From positions 1 through 64,000 of the forward strand of contig CAJYRQ010000063.1 of assembly GCA_913777465.1 (NCBI GenBank): DNA of 64,000 nt. The letters run 5' to 3'. The notes beneath the pieces are model-generated. The model did not search any database, was not told the DNA's origin, and saw nothing but the letters and a program-made list of their open reading frames with translations. The position numbers and the translations under genes are program-made. Shown piece after piece: positions 57,890 to 64,000 of the stretch (positions are counted from its first letter, which is position 1; each line of letters starts with the position of its first letter). Source of the DNA: an uncultured Chryseobacterium sp. GTDB lineage: Bacteria > Bacteroidota > Bacteroidia > Flavobacteriales > Weeksellaceae.

Positions 57890-60322
57890 TTAAAATATCG
57901 CCGGATATTTCTGAGGATTGGTTTCATTGAATATGGCGTAGATTTTCTCTACCATATCATCTGCGGACGGCTTGCTGAAATAATCCCCGTCGCTGGCATA
58001 GGCCGGACGGTGATCGTTAGCAGCGATCGTCAACGGATCAGAATCCAGGTATCTGAAGGCCTTTTGCTTCTCCAGGATCTGTTGTAAGATGAAAGCAGAC
58101 GTTCCGCCTTCTACATCTTCGTCGATCACCACCAGGCGGTTGGTTTTCTTCACGCTTTCAGCGATCTCATGCGTTAAATCGAAAGGAATCAAAGACTGAA
58201 CATCGATTACCTCTGCCGAAACACCGATTTTTTCCAGCGCTTCTGCTGCTTCCATTACGATTCTCCAGGTGGAGCCGTAGGTTACCAGAGTAACATCGCT
58301 TCCTTCTTTTGTCACTTCAATTTTCCCGACAGGAACAGTAAATTCTCCCAGGTTATCCGGCTGTTTTTCTTTCAGTCGGTATCCGTTCAGGCATTCAACA
58401 ATTACGGCAGGATCGTCGCTTTGAAGCATGGTGTTGTAGAATCCGGCCGCTTTGGTAAGGTTTCTCGGAACCAAAACCAGAATTCCCTTAGACAGGTTCA
58501 GAATTCCCGCCATCGGAGAACCGGAATGCCATACGCCTTCCAGACGGTGCCCTCTGGTCCTGATGATGACCGGTGCTTTCTGTCCGCCTTTGGTTCTGTA
58601 CTGTACGGTAGCCAGGTCATCACTCATCCCCTGCAGGCAGTATAAAATGTAATCCAGATACTGGATTTCCGCAATCGGGCGCAGTCCTCTCATCGCCAGA
58701 CCGATTCCCTGTCCTAAGATGGTTGCCTCACGGATTCCCGTATCGGCTACACGCACATCACCGTATTTTTCCTGCATGCCTTCCAGCCCCTGGTTAACGT
58801 CGCCGATATTTCCGGCATCTTCACCAAAGACCAGGGTTTCAGGATATTTTTCAAAAATTTTATCAAAATTGTTTCTTACCACTACCCTGCCGTCTACATC
58901 TTCAGAAGCATCGGAGTAAACCGGCTTGATTTCTTTTACATTCTCCGCTTTCCATCGGGATTGTGAATATAAGTGGGAAGAGTAATTGTCTTTTTCCACC
59001 TCGAAAATTTCATGGTATTTTTGCATCAGCTGATTTCTTTCGGCAGAGTTTGATCCTCTGGTAGCCAACAAAGACTTTCTTACCAAATGGAAAACATCTT
59101 TCTTCGCTTTGGAAACCAGTTTGTTGAACTGGCCGATATACCCTTCGATTTCAGCGTTCCGGCCTTTAAGGTTTTCCACCAACGGCAACACCGCCTGTAC
59201 CAGATCGGTAATGGTTTTCTGGTAGCTTTCCCAAGCCTTTTTCTGGCCTGCTTTTACCGTTTTTTTCGCTTCATCATCGATGGCATCCAGTTCTTCTGCC
59301 GTAGCCAGCACTTCTTCCTTGCCGTCGATTTCGATGGAATAATTCAGAATCCACTCTTTGAATTTCACAAGGCCGTCGAACTGGGATTCCCAAGCCAGGC
59401 GTTCTTCATTCTTATATCTTTCGTGGGAACCTGAGGTCGAGTGTCCCTGAGGCTGCGTCACTTCAATGACGTGAACCACCACCGGAATGCTTTCCACCCT
59501 GGCGAACTGCTCCGCTCTTGCATAAGCATCCAGCAAAGCAGGATAATCCCACGCTTTTACCTGAATGATCTCGCATCCCTGGAATTCACCTTCTTTTCTC
59601 TGAAAACCGCTCAGCATTTCGGCAATATCGGCTTTGGCCCGCTGTTTCATGGTAGGAACCGAAATCCCGTAACCATCATCCCAGATCGATACGATCATCG
59701 GCACCTGAAGTGCACAGGCCGCATTCAGCGTTTCCCAGAAATGGCCTTCCGCTGTGGAAGCGTCCCCAATGGTTCCGAAAGCGATCTCGTTACCGCCGTT
59801 CGAAAATTTTTCGGACCCGTCGAATGTCACGGATTTATATATTTTGGAAGCCTGGGCCAGCCCGAGTAATCTCGGCATCTGCCCGGCTGTAGGAGAAATA
59901 TCCGAAGAGATATTCTTTTGTGCCGTCAGGTCTTTCCAGCTTCCGTCTTCATTTAAACTTCTCGTCGCAAAGTGCCCGTTCATCTGCCTTCCTGCGGATG
60001 CCGGCTCCCTTTCTACGCTGGTATCGGCATACAGCTGTGCAAAAAAGCTTTCTACCGTAAGGGCATCTGCTGCCAGGGCAAAAGTCTGGTCGCGGTAATA
60101 CCCTGAACGGAAATCCCCGTTCTTAAAAACTTTAGCCATCGCCAACTGAGGAAGCTCTTTACCATCCCCAAAAATACCGAATTTAGCTTTTCCTGTAAGG
60201 ACTTCTCTTCTTCCCAAATAGGACATCTCACGGGAAACTCTTCCTAACTTATAATCTTCAAGTATCTGATTTTTAAAATCTTGAAAGGAAATCTGCTGGG
60301 TTTCAATATAGGTTGTCTGCAT
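57890..60322 (-). CDS. 2-oxoacid dehydrogenase E1, fused alpha and beta subunits
   Basis: An 810-residue thiamine-diphosphate enzyme. The N-terminal alpha-type half carries the ThDP motif GDASTAEGHFWETLNAACALQVPMIVSIWDD and the phosphorylation-loop-like region SGSHERYKNEERL. The C-terminal beta-type half from about 460 (VVVRNNFDKIFEKYPETLVFGEDAGNIGDVNQGLEGMQEKYGDVRVADTGIREATILGQGIGLAMRG) ends in the usual alpha/beta transketolase C domain (VIDVQSLIPFDLTHEIAESV). Fused forms of this size in Bacteroidota are usually branched-chain 2-oxoacid dehydrogenases. It needs E2 and the E3 encoded at 34942. It is a single gene. Confidence 0.92.
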   Translation of the reverse strand: MQTTYIETQQISFQDFKNQILEDYKLGRVSREMSYLGRREVLTGKAKFGIFGDGKELPQLAMAKVFKNGDFRSGYYRDQTFALAADALTVESFFAQLYADTSVEREPASAGRQMNGHFATRSLNEDGSWKDLTAQKNISSDISPTAGQMPRLLGLAQASKIYKSVTFDGSEKFSNGGNEIAFGTIGDASTAEGHFWETLNAACALQVPMIVSIWDDGYGISVPTMKQRAKADIAEMLSGFQRKEGEFQGCEIIQVKAWDYPALLDAYARAEQFARVESIPVVVHVIEVTQPQGHSTSGSHERYKNEERLAWESQFDGLVKFKEWILNYSIEIDGKEEVLATAEELDAIDDEAKKTVKAGQKKAWESYQKTITDLVQAVLPLVENLKGRNAEIEGYIGQFNKLVSKAKKDVFHLVRKSLLATRGSNSAERNQLMQKYHEIFEVEKDNYSSHLYSQSRWKAENVKEIKPVYSDASEDVDGRVVVRNNFDKIFEKYPETLVFGEDAGNIGDVNQGLEGMQEKYGDVRVADTGIREATILGQGIGLAMRGLRPIAEIQYLDYILYCLQGMSDDLATVQYRTKGGQKAPVIIRTRGHRLEGVWHSGSPMAGILNLSKGILVLVPRNLTKAAGFYNTMLQSDDPAVIVECLNGYRLKEKQPDNLGEFTVPVGKIEVTKEGSDVTLVTYGSTWRIVMEAAEALEKIGVSAEVIDVQSLIPFDLTHEIAESVKKTNRLVVIDEDVEGGTSAFILQQILEKQKAFRYLDSDPLTIAANDHRPAYASDGDYFSKPSADDMVEKIYAIFNETNPQKYPAIF

Positions 60323-60446
60323 AGCCAGATATTAAATATTTTTAATGTTGAAGTATTTTGCTAATATACACTTTTTAAATTAATTTTAATTTTTAATAAT
60401 CTTTTTTAAAAATTTGATAATAAAAAAAATTGTGTCTATCTTGGGA

Positions 60447-60454
60447 TAAATTTG
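60447..60454 (+). promoter_or_regulatory. -7 box TAAATTTG of the small membrane protein gene
   Basis: TAAATTTG lies 6 nt before the ATG at 60461, implying an almost leaderless transcript. A TTG at 60430-60432 is closer than normal. If the true start is further in, the box would be better placed. Confidence 0.45.
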
Positions 60455-60460
60455 TAAGCC

Positions 60461-60754
60461 ATGGAGAAAAAGTCGACCCATATTCTTAATGCTTCAAGCA
60501 ATCTTCTGGGATTTTCGCTGGTGATCATCACCTCGTTAAAGATCTCGAGAATCAGCCGCAGCACGTATTTGGACGAATTTGCCGGAATGGCGTGCATGTT
60601 TTTTGCCTTTAGCTGTTTCTTTTCCTTTCTGGCCATCCGGACGCAGCATGAGAAACGCGCAAACCGGTTTGAAACTATTGCGGATTATTTATTTTTAATC
60701 GCTTTATTTTGCATAGTTTCAGCAGTTATCATCGTCACCCTGAAAATAATTTAA
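60461..60754 (+). CDS. Small three-helix membrane protein
   Basis: A 97-residue protein with three hydrophobic segments (about 14-28, 40-60 and 75-95) joined by a basic loop (RTQHEKRANRFETIADYLF). No family recognised. It is convergent with the polyprenyl synthetase gene, with stops almost touching. Confidence 0.65.
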   Translation: MEKKSTHILNASSNLLGFSLVIITSLKISRISRSTYLDEFAGMACMFFAFSCFFSFLAIRTQHEKRANRFETIADYLFLIALFCIVSAVIIVTLKII

Positions 60755-60755
60755 A

Positions 60756-61733
60756 CTAGAATTTTCTTTCAATCACGTAATCGAGCATGATATGCAGTGA
60801 CCTTCTGGCTTCCGAATCCGGAAATTCATTCAGGATGTCTTTGGCTTTCTTCTGGAAATCCTTCATTACCGTCATGGCATAATCCAGTCCGCCGGAGCTT
60901 TTTACAAAATTGATCAGTTCTTTTACCCTTTTCTGATCGTTGTTGTACCGTTTGATCGTGTTGAAATAATACTTCCGGTCCTTTTCATCCGCCGTTTTTA
61001 AAGTATGAATCAGGGGAAGCGTCATTTTCTGTTCCTTGATGTCGATTCCTACCGGTTTCCCGATAACATTGGACGTCAGGTAGTCGAAAAGGTCGTCTTT
61101 GATCTGGAACGCCATTCCGGTATAGGTTCCGAAGTCCATCATTTTTTTTGCCAGGGCTTCATCCGCATTGTTGGACAGGACCCCGATTTCACAGCAGGCC
61201 GCAATAAGGGTAGCCGTTTTCTGGCGGATGATCTCGTAATAAACGTCTTCCGTAATATCCAGTTTCCTGGCCTTTTCCAGCTGGAGCAGCTCCCCTTCAG
61301 ACATTTCGCGGATCGTTCTTGAAATCACCCCCAACAAATCGTAGTCTTTATGATCGGTAGAAAGCAAAACCGATTTGGAAAGCAGGTAATCACCAACCAA
61401 AACGGCAATCTTATTCTTCCATAATGCATTGATGGAAAAAAAATTACGGCGTTTAAAGCTTTCATCCACCACATCATCATGCACCAGCGTTGCCGTGTGG
61501 ATCAGCTCGATCATAGATGCCCCGCGGTAGGTTTTTTCATTGACTTCCCCTACCAGCTTGGCGCAGAGAAATACAAACATCGGACGCATCTGTTTCCCTT
61601 TTGTCGTAACGATAAAACGGGTGACTTTATCTAATAAAGGTACTTTACTCTGCATGGATTCATAAAACTTCTGCTCGAAAAGTTTCATTTCCTCATTGAT
61701 CGGTCGTTTGATTTCTTCTACAGTGTTGGCCAC
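60756..61733 (-). CDS. Polyprenyl synthetase (trans-prenyl diphosphate synthase)
   Basis: A 325-residue enzyme that extends prenyl diphosphate chains, likely for the menaquinone side chain. The first Asp-rich motif is LVHDDVVDES (about 87-96), the second MAFQIKDDLFDYL; KGKQMRPMFVFL and the SGELLQLEKARKLDITEDVYYEIIRQKTATL-like segment complete the fold (here MSEGELLQLEKARK). Two bases separate its stop from the convergent small membrane protein gene. A -7 box TATCTTTG is on the minus strand at 61768-61775. Confidence 0.93.
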   Translation of the reverse strand: MANTVEEIKRPINEEMKLFEQKFYESMQSKVPLLDKVTRFIVTTKGKQMRPMFVFLCAKLVGEVNEKTYRGASMIELIHTATLVHDDVVDESFKRRNFFSINALWKNKIAVLVGDYLLSKSVLLSTDHKDYDLLGVISRTIREMSEGELLQLEKARKLDITEDVYYEIIRQKTATLIAACCEIGVLSNNADEALAKKMMDFGTYTGMAFQIKDDLFDYLTSNVIGKPVGIDIKEQKMTLPLIHTLKTADEKDRKYYFNTIKRYNNDQKRVKELINFVKSSGGLDYAMTVMKDFQKKAKDILNEFPDSEARRSLHIMLDYVIERKF

Positions 61734-61767
61734 AATCTTCGAATGATGGATAAATTATTAATTACCA

Positions 61768-61775
61768 CAAAGATA
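61768..61775 (-). promoter_or_regulatory. -7 box TATCTTTG of the polyprenyl synthetase gene
   Basis: The minus strand reads TATCTTTG 34 nt upstream of the ATG, giving a leader of about 30 nt. A TTG lies upstream but too close for the usual -33 spacing. Confidence 0.5.
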
Positions 61776-61801
61776 ATTTTTTTCAGGCAATTTCAAGGGA
61801 T

Positions 61802-62674
61802 TTACTCTCCCAGTTTGTCTATCGGAATAAAATAAAGGCTCTGTTTTCCCCCTCCCAGCGGAGAATGGAATTTTTCCCCTGAAATATATACACCGTCCGC
61901 ATCCACGGCAATGCCTTCAATCTGCCCGATTGCCAGGGCACTTCCGAGGTAGTATCTCCTAGGGTTTTCTTTAAAAAACATCCCGGTTTCAGTTTCATTG
62001 AAGACGTCCAGGAATACCTCGGTCTTTTTGGTATAGCCGACCAGATAGAGTTTTTTATCGAAATAGCAAGCGTCTGTCACCATAAAGCCGGTTTTGTAAA
62101 CTTCCGTTTTCCGGGCTTTCTGCTTTCCGGATATTTCCGGATCAATAAGATAATGGGTTGTTGATTTCGCGCCCCATTCTTTGGTAAAAAGATGGATCTT
62201 CCCATTCAGGTACACCATGGCTTCCGCATCAAAATCGGTTTCTGAATATTTCGGGACGAATTCCTGCTGTTCGGGAAATTCAAACGAAATAAGTCGAAGC
62301 GAATCTTTTGAGGGATCTTCCAAAGGCACTTTGTAGATCTCCAGGTCTTTCCGGGTTCCGCCGTTATTGCCGAAGTCGCCGATATAGAAATGAGTTCCGT
62401 CGTTTGCCAAAGCTTCCCAGTCTCTATTTTTACCGTTAATTTTCAGAGTATTGATAATTTTTCCCGTTTTTTTATCAAGTTCAAAAAGCTCCGGCGTATT
62501 GCCGCTGTCGTTGAAGGTATACAGCTTCCCGTTCATCAGATCTAATCCGGAGCTTTCCCTGATTCTTTCATCCAGCACGCTAATTCTGTATGGTTTTATT
62601 TTAAGCAGACGGGACTGTTGTGCCAACGACAGCGCAGAGATGGTTACGGTACATATCAGGAATATCTTTTTCAT
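61802..62674 (-). CDS. Secreted propeller-like protein of unknown function
   Basis: A 290-residue protein with a signal peptide (MKKIFLICTVTISALSLAQQ). The body shows strand-turn repeats of propeller type (GKLYTFNDSGNTPELFELDKKTGKI, GTHFYIGDFGNNGGTRKDLEIYKV, GQIEGIAVDADGVYISGEKF), a pattern common in SdiA-like or phytase-like propellers. No catalytic motif is identifiable. No sorting domain at the end. Confidence 0.7.
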   Translation of the reverse strand: MKKIFLICTVTISALSLAQQSRLLKIKPYRISVLDERIRESSGLDLMNGKLYTFNDSGNTPELFELDKKTGKIINTLKINGKNRDWEALANDGTHFYIGDFGNNGGTRKDLEIYKVPLEDPSKDSLRLISFEFPEQQEFVPKYSETDFDAEAMVYLNGKIHLFTKEWGAKSTTHYLIDPEISGKQKARKTEVYKTGFMVTDACYFDKKLYLVGYTKKTEVFLDVFNETETGMFFKENPRRYYLGSALAIGQIEGIAVDADGVYISGEKFHSPLGGGKQSLYFIPIDKLGE

Positions 62675-62868
62675 CAGGTAAAAATATTTATTTAAATGTA
62701 AATGGGAAGGTAATCATCAAAATTTGTTCCTATATCTCTTCTGACGAGATTAAACCTGTTGGATCTTTAATGGGATGTTGAAAGTCTTACGGGATGCCAA
62801 ACATTGTCTTGAAAACGTAAGCTCATGCTACCGGTAATTACGATTTTTTGCAGAAACTTTAAACTCAA

Positions 62869-62898
62869 AAAAAGGAACGGGCAAAAACCTATTCCTTT
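62869..62898 (-). terminator. Terminator of the sterol desaturase-family gene
   Basis: AAAGGAA (62871-62877) and TTCCTTT (62892-62898) pair, with a further GG/CC step inside; on the minus strand TTTTTTT follows. It lies about 65 nt after the stop. Confidence 0.65.
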
Positions 62899-62961
62899 GA
62901 TATGTTAACCGGATGAATTATCCTTTTTATATCTGAAAATAAAAACTGAACCTTAAATGAT

Positions 62962-63900
62962 CTAAGCCGATTTCTTTTGCTTCTGCTCCTTCTGCCTGTT
63001 TTTTCTTTCGAGATAATCTTTCTGGTACTGCCTTACGGTTTTCCCGGTTCCGTCGTGGCGCCATCCCGGGGAATTGAAAATGTAATTGATGCGGTCTGAC
63101 AGTTTCAGTCCCGGCTGTCTGATGTCTTTCCAGATTTTCCGCCATTCGTAGAAGAGAATGGTACCCGGTTTATTGTCCGGCATTTTCGGGTAAATCCCGT
63201 ATTTTACCGGCACGCCAGGATCTTCTTTTTCAAAAGTTCCGAAGATCTTATCCCAGATAATCAGGCACATGCCCATATTCCGGTCCAGATATTTGATATT
63301 GCAGGCATGGTGCACACGGTGATGGGAGGGCGTTACGAGAATGTACTCTAGGAATCCCATGCTTTTCACCGTCTGGGTATGCACCCAGGTTCCGTATACC
63401 TGACCGATAGCATATACCACCATAATGTGCCACGGATCAAAGCCTAAAAAGGCCAGCGGAGAAAAATAAAGGTAACGGTATAAAGGCTGGAGAACCGGAC
63501 TTCTGAAACCGGTAGTAAGATTGAAGTATTCCGAATTGTGGTGAGTGATATGGACTGCCCAGAAAGCCCTGGAATGATGATCTACATAATGCAGGACATA
63601 ATAGGCAAAATCGGTAACCACGAAGCACAGCAGCCAATACCAGATGGTAAAATCCCAGGTAAAAAGCCTCAGGTTGTAGAAGAAAAACATCACGCCCATG
63701 GCAAAGGCCTTCATCACCAGGTCGAGCCCGAAATTAAGCGCAGCCAGATAAATGCTGGTTGCCACATCTTTACCATTATAGAGTTTAGCTTCCGAAACAT
63801 GGCTGTAAATCATTTCAGCCAGGATAATTGCGGCAAGAATCGGAATAGACCAGGCATACACGCTTTCCAATCCGTCTTCACCTAAAAAATAATCCACCAT
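62962..63900 (-). CDS. Sterol desaturase/fatty acid hydroxylase-superfamily protein
   Basis: A 312-residue membrane di-iron enzyme. The His motifs are LHYVDHHSRAFWAVHITHHNSEYFN and PSHHRVHHACN. About five hydrophobic segments precede or separate them; the tail is basic (YLERKNRQKEQKQKKSA). It hydroxylates or desaturates a lipid substrate; the alkylglycerol-monooxygenase-like branch is possible. A frame seven codons longer starts with TTG, but that TTG is the end of the -7 box TAAATTTG, so transcription starts after it and the ATG at 63900 is the real start. Confidence 0.87.
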   Translation of the reverse strand: MVDYFLGEDGLESVYAWSIPILAAIILAEMIYSHVSEAKLYNGKDVATSIYLAALNFGLDLVMKAFAMGVMFFFYNLRLFTWDFTIWYWLLCFVVTDFAYYVLHYVDHHSRAFWAVHITHHNSEYFNLTTGFRSPVLQPLYRYLYFSPLAFLGFDPWHIMVVYAIGQVYGTWVHTQTVKSMGFLEYILVTPSHHRVHHACNIKYLDRNMGMCLIIWDKIFGTFEKEDPGVPVKYGIYPKMPDNKPGTILFYEWRKIWKDIRQPGLKLSDRINYIFNSPGWRHDGTGKTVRQYQKDYLERKNRQKEQKQKKSA

Positions 63901-63918
63901 CACTTCAAATTTGTCCTG

Positions 63919-63926
63919 CAAATTTA
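63919..63926 (-). promoter_or_regulatory. -7 box TAAATTTG that fixes the start of the hydroxylase gene
   Basis: On the minus strand TAAATTTG ends 18 nt before the ATG at 63900. It overlaps a TTG that would otherwise be read as an upstream start codon. No clear TTG is seen at -33. Confidence 0.6.
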
Positions 63927-64000
63927 AGGTTTTGGGAATTTGTTAAGAAAAATATCTGATTTTTTTAAGGGAAATTTAATCCGCCGTTTTGTTGGCCAGC

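Noticed and set aside
63901-63921. TTG start for the sterol desaturase-family gene
   Set aside because: The TTG is the end of a TAAATTTG -7 box, so it lies upstream of the transcript start.
63976-64000. Possible 3' end of a gene on the minus strand (LANKTAD then stop)
   Set aside because: Only eight codons are visible, which is too little to distinguish from chance.

Overview
The window reads as a chromosomal segment of a flavobacterium, most likely Chryseobacterium or a close relative. This is inferred from Bacteroidota promoter elements (TAnnTTTG at -7, sometimes with TTG near -33), a type IX secretion sorting domain, Reg_prop and GLPGLI proteins, bacteriocin-like double-glycine leader peptides, and dispersed repeats of the kind seen in that genus. 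I see no tRNA, rRNA, CRISPR array, insertion sequence or origin.

Layout. (1) 1-7000: a DMT transporter, a small soluble protein and a compact three-gene operon of phage tail-fibre-like proteins with no other phage genes. (2) 7700-14900: a soluble multi-PAS histidine kinase, a 1.1 kb gap, then a Reg_prop sensor kinase overlapping a NarL-type regulator. The gap holds a repeat pair and an isolated unit made of an 18-bp palindrome, promoter, about 330-nt transcript and terminator. (3) 14900-17300: MarC-type membrane protein, DJ-1/PfpI protein and GNAT acetyltransferase. (4) 17460-27280: a photolyase/cryptochrome island. One arm runs leftward (TetR regulator, ABC1 kinase, DUF2256, DASH cryptochrome, an FeS-BCP-type photolyase without cluster cysteines, TIGR03643 protein, then SDR and MarR genes). 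The other runs rightward (GTP cyclohydrolase II and an SDR/DUF2867 protein). The arms diverge from a short region carrying two facing -7 boxes.

(5) 27700-36800: secreted proteins, a GldA-like ABC ATPase, an SPFH protein with vault-like repeats, patatin, PH-domain protein and dihydrolipoyl dehydrogenase. (6) 36900-41000: a fucosidase (GH29) and GH3 glycosidase pair. (7) 42100-47500: a leftward operon behind a GbsR/MarR regulator (three small membrane proteins, DCC/DUF393 protein, fatty acid desaturase, SRPBCC protein, a truncated DUF2071 gene, TIGR01777 epimerase). Near-identical inverted repeats sit upstream of both the regulator and the operon. (8) 47600-51300: ECF sigma factor, anti-sigma factor with a TonB-plug-like C-terminus, and a lipoprotein with thrombospondin type 3 repeats, a VWA domain and a sorting domain. 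(9) 51650-57840: a secreted C1 peptidase, two HTH genes (one frameshifted in an 8-nt homopolymer), two double-glycine leader peptides, an old yellow enzyme with a divergent HxlR regulator, and a GLPGLI protein. (10) 57890-63900: fused E1 alpha/beta 2-oxoacid dehydrogenase, polyprenyl synthetase, a secreted propeller-like protein and a sterol-desaturase-family protein.

The main leads are the regulated orphan transcript at 10660-11071, the double-glycine peptide loci at 53300-57840, the photolyase without iron-sulfur ligands, the shared operator of the GbsR operon, and the orphan tail-fibre operon. Functions rest on motif recognition by eye; no database search was possible.
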